64,000 bases of DNA from Isoetes taiwanensis (Eukaryota > Streptophyta > Lycopodiopsida > Isoetales > Isoetaceae): contig JAJEKV010000012.1 in NCBI GenBank assembly GCA_021234155.1, positions 9,142,448-9,206,447 on the forward strand, written 5' to 3'. The translations under genes and the position numbers were made by a program. A model generated the notes under the pieces. It saw only the letters and a program-made list of their open reading frames with translations. It was not told the origin of the DNA and ran no database searches. The stretch's first letter is position 1. The number at the start of each line of letters is the position of its first letter. This document shows, in pieces, positions 1 through 11,915 of the stretch.

Positions 1-540
1 TTTTGTTGTTTATATTTATTTTTATGTTCTTTGTTATATTATTGTCATGGTATTTTCCAATTGTCTTGGGATTGTTTAAATAACCAATGGATTAATTTGA
101 GATGGAAAATGCAAAGCATCGTGCAGGTTATGATTGCGGCAAGTATGCCAATTAATGGAAGAATCGGACTTGATTGCTTGCTAGTAATTCTAAAATGGAG
201 TAGAACATGATAGATTGACCTCCAATATGGCTCTTGAGTAGAAGACTTTGCTTGGAACAAGTAAAGGAGATCCGAGCATGAAGAGCTTGGCAGGCAGCAT
301 AATCAAGTAGTAAGAACATGCATTTTTTTTAGTGGTTGAATTTACTTTAACTAAGAAATTATGGAATACAAGATTGATAATAGTAAGGCTAAGGAGTTAA
401 TCGTATTATTGGCACCTGGATGCAGCCTGGGTTTACGATTAGTCGGCAAGAGTTACGTGCAATTGTGGTCTTTAGACTATATGGATTTTTAAGTTGGAAA
501 TGCTAGATATTGAGATATGATAGTAGTTGCATGTTTAAAT
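1..540. repeat. Diverged repeat, related to 7200-7730
   Basis: AT-rich stretch with no convincing ORF. Several blocks recur in the same order near 7200-7730: the text around 190-290 (aacatgatagattgacc, then agtaaaggagatccgagcat) resembles 7455-7530. I infer two old copies of one dispersed repeat, probably LTR-derived, lying on either side of the HUH gene and the LTR cluster. Confidence 0.4.
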
Positions 541-1126
541 CCCTTATCTAAGGAAAGTGAGCTTTCATTATAAATATTTTATAAGCTTTCCCCTTTTTTG
601 TTTCGTATTTGGGATGTAATGGTCTCAGTAAGGTTTTGGCTGTGTATAGTATGGGAAGTCGTATGTTTTAGGGGTTTTGAGGAGCTTTTCGTCATTTAGA
701 TGTTCTGTGGGGAGCGTGGATTTGCATGTCTGCAAATAGAATGGGGAGCGTTCACGTGACGGAGCTGCGTTGCGTGACAGCGAACTGTTTGTGGGCGATG
801 AGGATGGGAGGAGGTGGAGTGGCTTTGTGCTTGCCGAAGATGTCTGCGGGAGGGGCGCTTGCAGGTAGGAATGTCCATTCCGTGTGCTTGAATGCTTGAA
901 TTTCTTGTTGTTCTGGTTGGAATTTGGTGCAAGCCGAGTGTGCGTTTAGGAACTTGGTGACCAGGTCTCATACCTTAGTCTGCAGTAGTGGGGATTGTGC
1001 GCTGCATGGAAGCCCTGTCCATGTGTGTAGGTTTCGTTAGTTTGCAGAGCTGGAATTCGGCTTGTGCTTCGAAATTTTCCCTTGGCAGCGCTGGACTGGG
1101 AAGGGTGCTGTGAAAGTTGTGCACAT
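541..1126 (+). other. Region upstream of the HUH/Rep-like gene
   Basis: No gene is seen. An AT-rich patch near 575-592 has TATA-like character and lies between copies of gctttc (571-576 and about 591-596), with ggaaag further upstream (554-559). The reading frame of the next gene is open back to about 1064 without an ATG, so a short upstream exon cannot be excluded. Confidence 0.25.
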
Positions 1127-3217
1127 ATGGATATTCGTAGGGCAGCAAGATTGAGAGTGAAGGTGCATAAGTTGAGTCTGCCAAGAGTCATTGTGCAGGG
1201 ATCTCAGTGTTTGCGATGCAGAGGGTTGGATGGGAGGAAGTTGCAGCACTGCCTTGACGCAGAGGGGAGGCTGCCTGAGAGCAGTGCATCTGGTGAGATG
1301 CGGAATATGAGAAACAGGTCTACAGGTCAGGAGGTGACTTGGGGTACTCCAGGGGCTCCATGCTTTAGCGTTCTTGTTGGTGGACAGGGAAGATATGACA
1401 GTGGGGATAGCGTTGGCCTAGCTCCAGGAGGATGGTGTGATGGAGGTGGATTGGCCAGCAACGGGCAGGGGGATAGTTCTCTGAGGAAGGGTCTGAGTGG
1501 GGAAGGAGGCAGCTTGGTCAGGAAGGGCCTGCCACTGGTGTACGAAGATCGGAGACCATTTATGTTTCCAGAGACTGCAGCAGGGAGATGCGGTGCAGAA
1601 CATGATGGAGTTGGAAGGGGAAGATGTGTTGGTGCAGGCAACCGTGGGCGAGGAAGAGGTGGACGTGGAAGAGGGAGACAAGTTAGGATTTGTGAGCCTA
1701 TTCATGATCATACACAGGAAGCTGAGGGGGAGGGAATCACATATGTCACAAGAGGTCGAGGTGGGAAACGGGGCCGAGGGAGAGGAAGGAGAGCAGCCAG
1801 CATGTTTGAAGAGCATGTTGGTATGGACATTGGAGGAGGAGGCGGCGAGGAGGTTGTTGATATGTCTTCTGTTTTAGATGTGTCAGTGACCATTGTCTTT
1901 GGGGGTGCATATGTGCCGACTGCACTGTATGAGCATGTAGTGCAGTTCATGAAGGACAATTGCAAGGCTGGTGTTGTGGCGCTTGAAAGGGGCTCCTCCT
2001 TGGATCATTTGCACGTCCAGGCTGTCTTTCGCTTGCATGCTAAAACGCCTACGAGCGTGAACGTGAGAATAAAAAATTTGCTTGGCTGGAGCCATAGCAG
2101 GCCGGCAGGGGCAATGATTCTATGTAAAGCTCTGACAGGAAGTCGCCTCCACTGTTTTGAAGGCTTGGTCGGCTATTGTTTAAAAGACTTAGGCAAGTTA
2201 CATTTCCAGGTTCATTTACATAATGTGAGTGCTGAGCAAGTGAAGACTGGCAAGGAGTTGTATGCGCTATATGGCGCCGGAGATCTGAAGAACTTAGTGC
2301 TCCTTGACAATAGGAATATCATGGGCAGAGCGTATCATTACCTGTTATACCATAGTGGCAGATTTAGGACTGCATCCTTTATCCATACGGTCAGGCGTAT
2401 GTTACAGACTGGCAAGTTTAGGCTTGCTAGTTCGTGGGTTTTGCCAAATAACTCAGCCTACGTATCACTGGAGCGTGTGCAAGCAGCATGGAGGATCATG
2501 CTTGCACCCGAAAGATGTGCCTACAAAGATGTGAGAATGAGTTTGTTTGGGACACAGCCAGGCATTGTCCCAGTAGAGAAGATTGGCAAGAGAAGGAAGC
2601 GCATGTGGGACAAGGCAGGGGTGTTCGATGATGGAGAGGAAGAGGAGGATGGGAGCAATGATGAGGATGAATTCATTTACGCAGATAGTGGAGTCCAGGC
2701 GCCTTGTGCAGAGATCCCTGCTGATGACTGTGACTTCATTCCGTTAGACATGCATGATTGGACGTTTGATGTTGGTTGAGGTAGTGCTCTCTTCGTTACA
2801 TGTTGCTAATTGCTATGTTATTTACGAATGCATGCAGGTGATGGACGTGATGTAGAGGTCGTTGTGTTGAGCGACAGCTCTGAGGAGGAGGTGTCAGATG
2901 GACGCTCCGCAATGGCAGAGGGGCCAGATACTATTGCCATGCATTTGCAGGAGGCAGAGCAGTCAATCAAAGAGGTTTGTGAAGCTGTAGGAAAACTCCG
3001 TTTAGCACTTGCAGAGGTGTTGGACCGTATTCAAGCGAGCGTGGATCTTGTGGAGAGGCAAGGGGTCAGCTCCATTATACTGGAAGGTGGCTTGTTGCGC
3101 CCGCATCTGAATCTTTGCCGAGGTCTCCTACTGAAGGAGCTTCGTGAGCTGGACGCGCTCAGGCGAAGACATGATCCCTCCATTGGATGCTCAAGGAAGA
3201 GAAATGCTCCACAGTAG
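1127..3217 (+). CDS. HUH/Rep-like endonuclease gene (replitron-type candidate)
   Basis: Predicted protein of about 675 residues from two exons, 1127-2774 and 2838-3217. The 63-base intron has GT..AG ends and a CTAAT branch-like site, and splicing removes the stop at 2777. The start is the first in-frame ATG; the open frame begins at a GTG (1064). The N-terminal half is Gly/Arg-rich with RGRG repeats (about 1612-1800), as in nucleic-acid-binding tails. The middle has the two marks of a rolling-circle HUH endonuclease: HLHVQ at 2006-2020 (metal-binding His pair) and YCLKD at 2174-2188 (Tyr nucleophile with Lys), 56 residues apart. An acidic stretch follows near 2630-2680. Exon 2 begins with a hydrophobic-acidic motif VVVLSDSSEEE resembling a SUMO-interacting motif. 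No helicase domain is seen. Replitrons, eukaryotic transposons encoding an HUH protein, are the best-fitting known class; a domesticated Rep is the alternative. Both family names are inference from motifs. Confidence 0.6.
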
Positions 3218-3353
3218 CAAGTTAGTGGACAGATGGACATGCTTTGCATATGTGAAGAAGTGATGGTTCTGTTTTATTCCAGAGGTGGACATGCTGTACA
3301 TAGCTATGTGTTGTGGACTGCTAGTTACGTTCTGTGTCAATCTGTTGTACTGC

Positions 3354-3437
3354 AATGTACATGTATTGTAAATATAATGTGACTATGACTCTTGAAATGT
3401 ACATGTATTGTAAATGTAATGTGACTATGACTCTTGA
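3354..3437. repeat. 42-bp tandem duplication
   Basis: Two head-to-tail 42-bp units (3354-3395 and 3396-3437) differ at one visible position (aatataatg against aatgtaatg), and a third begins. It lies about 140 bases after the stop of the HUH/Rep-like gene, in its 3' region. Confidence 0.85.
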
Positions 3438-3719
3438 AATGGGTGTACGTACTATGAGAGGTGGAGCTAAATGTGCCTATGGTTAAACATGACCTTAGAA
3501 AGTGGCGGAATTTTTTCCTGCGTAAAAAACATTGGCCTTCCATATGGCATAATGTGAAGAATATTCTGTAAATCAACGCCCCAAATGGAACCCGACTTGG
3601 AAACTCATAAACCCCATGAAAAACATTATTTTCATAAAGTCTTAGCTAAGTGTTCTTAATAGAGATATATTATTGTTAAGGTGGTAATTTAGCCACATTG
3701 AATAAGTTCTGCACCAACC

Positions 3720-4712
3720 TTATAAAGTTGTTTGAGTAAGCTACAATTGGGTTTTCATTACCGAATTGCTACTTCGACATGGTAAAGTTGTACGGACAAC
3801 CAAGGGCAAGGTCTAGGCACATGTTTAGTAAATGCCTAATGAACATACATGTAATGGTCTTTGCATTGTCTCACTGTTGTTCTTGGTATTTTGTTATGTA
3901 TTTGGATCCTTCGGGGTCGGACTTCCAGGTTCGGTGGCCTGGGTTGTTCCGGCATGACTCATGTTCTATGTTCTTTGTATTTGTGCTCTGTGACACCGGG
4001 CGTTAGTTCTCCTGGCCGGGATTACTACGTCAGTCAAATCTTGTGAACTCCCACGGTAAGAGGTCCTCCAGTGCCAGACGTGGGCTGAGAGGGTATGCGC
4101 ATACGAGGTTCACCCCACCACCCGCTACAGGGCTTGGAATGTAAGCTAATTGGGCAACATGCTACTAACAGGGCCTGTATGTAGGCTGGATGAGTTATCC
4201 ATTGTCCTGGGGTTTGTTTATGATGGTTTGGTACTCTGGTTATGTTCCTTGCTCTTGATGCTCATGATTTTTTTTAATTGTCATAGTCTAGCGTTGCACC
4301 ATATTCTTGTGTCTTTGAGTTGTTATATTTGTTATCCAAGATTGCAAGATGTTCTATGCATGCAAAGGCAGCTATGGGATCCCCACTTAGTCACGAGGAC
4401 TAACCCCTTTGAGTGCATTGTATGTGCAGTGGATTAGCAAGCAGTAGTCAAGCTAGCGGCAGCAGTGTAGCTGGGGATTGTGGCTGAGTTCCAGAGGAGA
4501 AGCTCTTGTGTTAAATTGCTCAGCTAGATCTTGTGAATGTATTAGTGTTTCTCTTAATGTTATTGTATTTGATAATAGATATACTATGGTTGATCTCTGA
4601 TTATTATGAGTAAGAAGATTCAATTCTTCACCGATACTATCAACCTAGAATTAGTGCAAGTTTAGACAAGATCCCGAGTTGCTCGGAGGGTCAACTCGGC
4701 AGGCTCGTCACA
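3720..4712 (+). mobile_element. LTR family B, copy 1 (5' part diverged or lost)
   Basis: From about 3800 this stretch matches 5080-6137 block by block (shared: gaggtcctccagtgccagacgtgggctg; gggcctgtatgtaggctg; gatcccgagttgc; gagggtcaactcggcaggctc). It ends in TCACA at 4712, directly before a tRNA-iMet-type primer binding site, so it is the right end of an LTR. The left boundary is uncertain. ORFs here are short and not conserved between copies. Confidence 0.65.
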
Positions 4713-4714
4713 GT

Positions 4715-4726
4715 TGGTATCAGAGC
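4715..4726 (+). other. Primer binding site (tRNA-iMet type)
   Basis: TGGTATCAGAGC, the standard plant retrotransposon complement to the 3' end of initiator tRNA-Met, starts two bases after the LTR end at 4712. Confidence 0.85.
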
Positions 4727-4866
4727 AGGTCTCGAGTTCGAGTCTCCATGAGTGCCTATATGCATGGGTAATTTGCAAAGACTTGGTAATCATTGTGACA
4801 TGGTATGACATGGACATGGTATGGCCTTGGATGCTCGAGAACGAGCATAGTCCTAGTGGGCGAGAC

Positions 4867-6137
4867 TGTAACGGGCCCATGGTAGACCGCTCGAGTATTC
4901 GATCCTTGAATGTGCCTGTGGGGCATTCCCGAGACACCGGCATAAATGGGTAGAAGCGACTACTCATAAAGGTCTAGATGGTTTTGCCTAGTTGGTTAAG
5001 GGCATGTCGGTTAGGAACCTTACAACAAGCTACTGCGACATAGCCAAATTGTGATTGGGATCATGGGCATGATCGAGAATTGATCTTTTAGGCACATGTA
5101 TATTACATAATATAATGAACATCACATGTGTTGGTCTTTGGTATTGCCTTGGTATTTTGATGTCTCTTGATCCTCTAGGGTTGGGCTTCTAGGTTCGGTG
5201 GCCTAGGTTGCTCTGGCATGCGCATGTTCATCTATTTTTTTCTGTGATATTGCTGCTCTATGACACCGGGCATAGTTCTCCTGGAAGGGATGCTACGTCA
5301 CCTCTGTGACTCCATGATAAGAGGTCCTCCAGTGCCAGACGTGGGCTGGGAAGGGTATGTGCATATGAGGTTCATCCCAACGCTCCTGCTATAGGGCTCG
5401 GAATGTGAGCTGGCTGGGCATATTTCTGCTGACAGGGCCTACATGTAGGCGGGCTGAGCTTCCCATTGTCCCGGAGCTATGTTATGATGTTTTGTCACTT
5501 TGACTATGTTTCCTTGCTTCTAATGCTCATGTTTGATATTTCCTGGACTAAGTTGTTATTGTCTAGCACTGTACTCACGTAGAATCTTTGTTTTGCTTGT
5601 GCTTACGTCTTTGTATCCAAGATTCTAGAGTAATTCCATACATGCAGTGGGAGCCAGGGATCCCCACATAGTCACGAGGACTAACTCCATTTGAGTGCAT
5701 GTGCAGTGAATTCGCAAGGCACTGGCCAAGTTGATGGCGGCAATATAGCCGGGGATCGGGGCTGAGTTCTAGAGCTAGAAGCGCATGTCTTACTTGATCA
5801 GTTGTTATGATGTATATATTGAGAATGTTATGAATTGTATAATTTCTCTATATTTATATTGTTCATAATGGACAATGGAAATATAAGAATGGCTCAAATG
5901 TCAAGCAAAGGAAGATTCAATTCTTCACCAATATTATGAATCTAGATATTGAGAATGTTATGAATTGTATAATTTCTCTAGATTTATATTGTTCATAATG
6001 GATAATGGAAATATAAGAATGGCTCAAATGTCAAGCAAAGGAAGATTCAATTCTTCACCAATATTATGAATCTAGAATTAGATGAGTTTGACAAGATCCC
6101 GAGTTGCCAGGAGGGTCAACTTGGCAGGCTCCTCACA
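4867..6137 (+). mobile_element. LTR family B, copy 2 (about 1.27 kb)
   Basis: Begins TGTAACGGG right after a purine-rich gggcgagac (PPT-like) and ends CCTCACA, again followed by a PBS. Only 154 bases lie between this LTR and the end of copy 1, with no coding sequence, so copies 1 and 2 form an LTR pair of a miniature (TRIM-like) element or of a deletion product. It contains a 130-bp internal tandem duplication. Confidence 0.65.
5816..6075. repeat. 130-bp tandem duplication inside LTR copy 2
   Basis: Units 5816-5945 and 5946-6075 are nearly identical; the differences seen are ctatat/ctagat and gacaatgg/gataatgg. Copy 1 of the LTR has a single version, so the duplication arose within this copy. 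Confidence 0.9.
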
Positions 6138-6139
6138 GT

Positions 6140-6476
6140 TGGTATCAGAGCATATTAGATCTTTGGGAGTTGACATAGCAAATCAGAAATTAAATTGAGG
6201 TTGCAGAATTTTGATACTAATGGTTCTTCTTTCATAGACATTTGGAGATGGTATCCTCAGAAGGAGGAGCAACATCTAGAGATTTTATGGTTACCACGGA
6301 AGTATGGCAAGGGATAAGTCTTCATATAAGCAATGAGAGCAACCCTTGATGATGTTGAGGTATAGATTAGTGAATAAGTTGGTATTGCATATTGATTCTA
6401 TAAGTGGTTGGAGGAATGCTTTACCAAATCAATGATCAACCCGTGAGGACATGGGTTCAATTTTAGAAGGGGAGAC
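6140..6476 (+). mobile_element. Second PBS, short non-coding internal region and PPT
   Basis: TGGTATCAGAGC at 6140-6151 follows LTR copy 2. About 310 bases without a usable ORF lead to a purine tract agaaggggagac (6465-6476) that abuts TGTAATGG, a new LTR start. LTR-PBS-short interior-PPT-LTR is the layout of a TRIM-type non-autonomous element. Confidence 0.55.
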
Positions 6477-7905
6477 TGTAATGGTCCTGGTCACTTGATG
6501 GACCAGTATATGTACTTAAATACATATGTACACATGCATGGCATGTATGCATCATGAGTCCAAGGTTTTGTCTCTTTGGAGAAGTGATTGTTGCAAAGCA
6601 TGAAGGCAGGGAGCAATTCTGGGCAGTTTTGGAGGCGGAACTTTGAAGCATCATATCTCGGCGACCCGAGATCCATTTTAGGTGATTTTTCTTTTATTAG
6701 AAAGATTTCTAAATAAGTTTTCCAGAATGTATCTGATCAGCTAAAACTTTATCCGTAAGCAAAAGTTATGATATAAATAGTGACGTTGGATCAGAATTGA
6801 CTGCACTACGTATCTTTTTCTGCAGTTTGATTCTTGGAGCTAGAAGGTGATTGTTTGAGGCGCAAGCAATGGGAAAAGGTCCAGAGGTCTATGCATGAAG
6901 AAATTCTCAGGTGGGGTTTTGCTATTGATTAATTGAGGTGCTGTGAACTGCCGTGATTAATTTGTACATGATTTTTGCATGTGCATATGATACATTATGA
7001 AATTGTTGGACTCATAAGGCTATGGAAGGTAACCAGTCAATGGAAACATATCTGGAAGGGCTAATTCTAAGTCAAGAAGATCTGCAATTACTTGGGAAGT
7101 GCCAATAAGGCTTGAATCCACATAATTGGCATGTCTTGAATCTTCTTGCTGGACGTCTACAAGTTTTGGAACTAACCGATCACGTTTTTTTTTGCTATTG
7201 TTTATATTTTTTTGGTTGAGTTGTCTCTATATTTGCTTGGTTTAATATTTTGTTGCTAATCTAATGAGTTAATTAAGGAATAAACCATTGGAATGGGGCT
7301 TAATTGTCTTGCACGTGGATGGAATCAGTGAAGACTGCACACATTGGTCAGAATAATCACAGGAATTGTAATAGTAAGGAAATGCATTGCTTTGAATGAT
7401 TGTAATGTAACTAAAATAGTATGAAATATAAGGATTACTAATTCTAAAATTGTAGAGAACATGATAAATTGATCTATGAGATGGACCTTAAGTAGATCCT
7501 CCTTGACACGAGTAAAGGAGAATATGAGCATCTAGGTAGCTAATCAGTAAGTTGAGCATGGAACTCAAGGATTGTGCCATCTGTGTTGTTTTCTCTCATA
7601 AGGATGGAGCTATGATTCAAAATAATGTGGCGAGAATTAAATGCAGTTGCAGCCATCAGGTTATATTGATTTTTAATTGGAAGTGCTGGGTTTTGAGATT
7701 TTTCATTAGTTGCGTGAATAAATGTCTTTGTTATGGAAAGTAAGTTTATAGTGAAATATATTAAAACCACAGCTAATGATTGAATTGTGCAGTGAATTCG
7801 CAAGGCACTGGCCAAGTTGATGGCGGCATTATAGCCAGGGATCGGGGCTGAGTTCTACAGCTAGAAGCACCTGTCTTACTTGATCAGTTGTTATGATATT
7901 ATAAT
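6477..7905 (+). repeat. Third LTR-like unit, diverged
   Basis: Starts TGTAATGGTCC after a PPT. The middle differs from LTR copies 1 and 2, but 7788-7905 again matches family B (gtgcagtgaattcgcaaggcactggcc, then gatcggggctgagttcta). Part of it (about 7200-7730) also resembles bases 1-540. Probably a chimeric or rearranged LTR; boundaries are approximate. Confidence 0.4.
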
Positions 7906-9366
7906 GTTATCAGATGTGTCGTGGATCACGCCCTATATTGGCCGGCCCACATTAACTCTTCGAATAGACCGTCATCATCACTCCAGAAACAAAGGGCAAA
8001 AAAGCGTTGATCTTTCAACGGGCCATGAATCGCGATGGCTCTGTATTGCCCTTTAGGTTTCTTTAGGGGTTCGATGCAGGCCGCCGGAACCATTCCAACA
8101 TCTAGAGCAAGGGCAACCTACCCGGGTTTGACCCAATGAAGGAGGCACATCTGTTTCTGTTTTCCGATCTCTGCACTTACTAGTTACCATCTTGTTTTGA
8201 TGAAAAGAATAATTTTTTAGTGAAAAACAACCTGAATACTCACACTCCACATTTTGGCCAAGCAAGAATATCGCTTGCCCAAATGCGCGGCATGTATGCC
8301 CACCAATTCTTGGAGCTCTATATGTCAAAATCAGATGAAATGAATTCTAAAATTGAGTTTCTTGGCAATTTTTTAGCTAATTCATTTTGTTACATTACCA
8401 AATAGGTAGCATATACCCTCTAGAAAACAGGTTTTTCAAATTTAAGGTTAGGAACCCCTAATCCTAAATTCCTGTAGCCTGTTTAGACATGTCAATTTTC
8501 CAATTTTGATACATTTCTCCTATCTCCTAGCTCTCGGGCAATTTTTCTCTGTAGTCCTTTTGATCCTAGCCATTGTAGCAGTCAATCTAGTCATTGTGGC
8601 CCCAACAAACTTGGTACAATGACTCTGCTCATGCCATAGACACACCAATCGACGACATCTTTTAAGTCTTCAACCATAGCTTTAACCTCCAAGACACTTT
8701 GAACAAGAATACGATTTTGCCAAGGTATACTAGCCCAGCATATTGAGGAACTCTAAGACAAAAGATAGATACCACCCCATGGTGGCAGATGGTCATCTCT
8801 CTCAGCTTTGACTGCATCTCTTAGTGATGTGCCAAATAAAATTGAAAATTTACAACAACTAATCTAGCTAAGAAGCTTAAGTACCTTGTAAGCATCCCAA
8901 ACTGTAAGGAGCCCTCTTTAATTGTAGATTGGATCCCATTACCATGCTCTCTTGGTGGCAGATGGGAAAAATAATAAATTAAAGAAAAAAGCTTATGTCA
9001 CACTAAGTTAAAAAGAAAAAGGAAGTTCCTTAGGATTAGACAAGAACAATACATGCTAGGGCTTAGAAGGCCCAAAAAATGTTTGGAAAAAAAAAATTGA
9101 AAAAGAAACCAACAGAAAACTCTGAAATAGGGGAGTAACAAAGGCTCGAGCAATTTATCACTAGTGATGATGTTGTCAAGGGATAAGTAAGCTATGTAAG
9201 CTCTCCAATGGTAAAGTAGCAAATGCATATGGATTTGTTGTCGGGATAGGGATATTGAAGATTTAGTTTACAACTTGCTACATCTAGACAGGAACTTCAT
9301 GGGAATGCAGGCTTTGATTTTAGCAGCAGATCTAGGCCTTTTTCATAACATTATTGGTTGTGATTA
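7906..9366. other. Stretch without a recognisable gene
   Basis: Both strands carry only short ORFs without recognisable motifs. A GC-richer patch at about 7930-8160 breaks the AT-rich background but gave no match I can name. Poly(A/T)-rich runs occur near 9080-9100. Confidence 0.4.
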
Positions 9367-10755
9367 TGACGTTCCATGTATTTATACGGTATATATATAA
9401 CTACACTGACACGTCACCAATGTATCGGGACCATTGGGGACTAACCTAAAATGGAACTAACTTAGCCTAATTAGGCTAATTGATGGTATTAATTAGTAAT
9501 GTAGGCTCATTAGAGAGTGCCACTTGGCCTAGATCGATTGGTCCAGAGGTAGCTTGCCATTTTCCGATGGAAAATTGGGCCCCAGTTCTACCCCAATTCG
9601 AATTTGGGGGAAGTTTGAGGAAGATAGGAGCTGCCCTGAAACCTGATCTGCACCATGGATGTTCTTCATGATACTGGCTCCAGCCCGGATACTGGTTAGT
9701 TTTAGCATAGTTTGTGTTATGCTAACCCTTATTTGAGTAGATGAATGATTAATATCTGTTCGATGGTCTATTTGAGAATGATGATAGATGCTTTTTTATA
9801 TGATTGCTCTATCTTCCTGTTCCTCCTCTGTTGTATTGGATTAAGGGGGGTAGAGACCTAAAAGCTATCTAGATTTAGTGATGCTCCTAGCTATAATCCC
9901 TTAAATCCCAGTAATTGCGGCCTATGCACAAGATCCCATCTGGCTGTGGATGCTATGTTGTGATTCAGCACCAGACAATGAGCATGATGGTGAAACGGGG
10001 GTGGAATCCTGCCTAGTATGACTACAGGACTCCTATAGTGTGTATAGGGCCGGGTATGGGTCCGACACCTCCTGGGCCGCAAGATACATACCTAAAGGGA
10101 CATCTTAGGCTTGATGGGTATGCCGGGGTGGCCCATGGATTTTTTTTTTTTTTGGGAGGGGGAGGGAGGGGTAAAGTCGAGTACAGATGCATGGTTGCTT
10201 GAAGGAACCACGATCCTCTAGCCACCCATGGAACTATCATGATCTGGGAGTGAATTCATTCCTCCCTGCCTCATCGGACCGGGAAGATGTAACTCGGAGT
10301 AGTCTCATAGTGTGAATCCATGAGATTGCATCTCCGAAAGCCTATAACCACGTCATAGCACGATTCAGACTATCTGCAAAGTGTGCACAGGAGGAGCGGA
10401 TGCAGTGGACTACCCTTGCCATTGTTCTATGCCAGCCAACACCATTGCCGCGATTCCGTCTGTTGTTATCTGGAGGCCTTGACCGTTGGTTAATTCCCTG
10501 GAGTCTGAGCATGGGTTAGAGCCCCAAATTGATGCATTGCATATGTTATATTATTGTTGGGATGTTATTCATATTGATGATGGATGGGCCACCCTTCGAC
10601 GTGGCATACTATTTGATATATTGTGTGTCAGGTGCTAACTTGTATTTACGCTCCCGCTATCTAGGATTTCCATAGAAGGCATGGGACGAATGACACCTCC
10701 GTGTCCTTCACCCGGGCATTTGACCATCCCAGGTAGCCCGAGGTAGACGGATTGA
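9367..10755 (+). mobile_element. Truncated, diverged LTR of the chromovirus family (family A)
   Basis: Starts TGACGTTCCATGTATTTAT with acacgtcacc shortly after, the same beginning as the LTR at 13609. Many later blocks correspond in order (gggccgggtatgggtc; catctgcaaagt.tgcacagga; gtccttcac..gagcat). The right end, gggagcgtcaca, is missing; similarity stops near 10755. A solo or truncated LTR, older than the copies at 13609 and 25066. Confidence 0.7.
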
Positions 10756-11394
10756 TGTATAAATCTTTTTGAACGTCTGGTAGGCTAATGGTCTCAATAG
10801 ACATAATAATAGACGATATCGTTCAATCGATATAATAACATGATATGTAGTGACATAAAATGCATACACTCGCTATTGCAAAACAATGAATATGAGATAG
10901 ACAGATAGGTAGGTAGGTAGGTAGGTAGGTTGGATTTTAACATCCACAGAGACCAACAAAAGGCCATCGGAAAAAATAAGATTGCGAGATAATGCTTCTG
11001 ATAGTGAAAACACATCAGAAAGCTAGATTGATGTATAGGGGGAAGGAAATTGGGATCCCCTTCCACAATGGACAGGGGGAGCCTCGCGACCGCAAGAGCC
11101 TAGTGCGGTGCGAGTCCCCTGTTCACTGCGGGGGGGGAGGGGGGGGGAGGGGATTTGCTTCCCCCTACAACAAGGAAGATGGGAGCTTTGCCGGTTGCTC
11201 CTGATTTTCACCGGATCTTCACCGACTGCTTCTCATTTGCACTGGCTGAACAGAATCGTAGCTCCTATTTCCATTTTGAAGTGTAGGGAGCTGCCACATG
11301 GCAGCACCAAATTCATCTTATGATTAAGAAAGAAGCATACCATTGCTCATTGCTATACAAAGTAAGAGAATGTCATTTGCTTTTTGAAGTTGTT
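10756..11394. other. Low-complexity stretch with microsatellite and G-run
   Basis: No gene seen. It holds a (GGTA)n run at about 10906-10931 and an almost unbroken G tract at 11130-11152 (runs of 8, 9 and 4 G split by single A), a candidate G-quadruplex. Confidence 0.5.
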
Positions 11395-11813
11395 AGTCCA
11401 TCAATACATCCAAACATTCCTGCATTTAGTTGGAAAAGATAATGATATATTTTCAAAGCAACTGAGCTTGAGATTTGGGTAGAGATTACCATTGGGAAGT
11501 GAGCAAGACGGTTCGGGAAAGTTATACATGCAACATTCAGCACTCAAAGATATTTTTAAAGGGGAACCTGTAGATAGTGATGTCTTGTGGAGCATTTAGA
11601 AGAGCAACCTGAAGTTTTCAAGCTTGCAATGCAGCAAAATATCTATCCTACTAATGTTATAAATAGTCAATCTTTTAAGCGAGAAGCATACCATCGCATC
11701 ATTGCTACAAAATAAGATGTTACAGAAGATTTATAGTCAAATGCAAAAGAAGTTGTTGCACTCACAAAATGAGAACTCACCAAATCCAGAATCATACCAC
11801 TAATCCATTTTCT
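11395..11813. repeat. Local repeat R, copy 1
   Basis: Close match to 13137-13540 (shared text includes acatccaaacattcctgc and tgagcaagacggttcgggaa). It is cut at about 11813, where a truncated gypsy fragment follows. Parts recur at 27678-27850. The right part includes a tRNA-Pro-like relic (ccagaatcataccacta). Confidence 0.75.
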
Positions 11814-11915
11814 TAACCGTAAGATATGGCCCGAACCAAACATACAACCTGGAAGTTCAGGAGCCCAGGCACACCCCTTGGAGAAGAAAAGTGAGCGAAG
11901 CTTGAACCAGTTGCC

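Noticed and set aside
1327-1877. Overlapping ORFs on both strands (1327-1641 minus, 1418-1816 minus, 1497-1877 plus)
   Set aside because: Shadows of the GC-rich RG-repeat part of the HUH/Rep-like gene.
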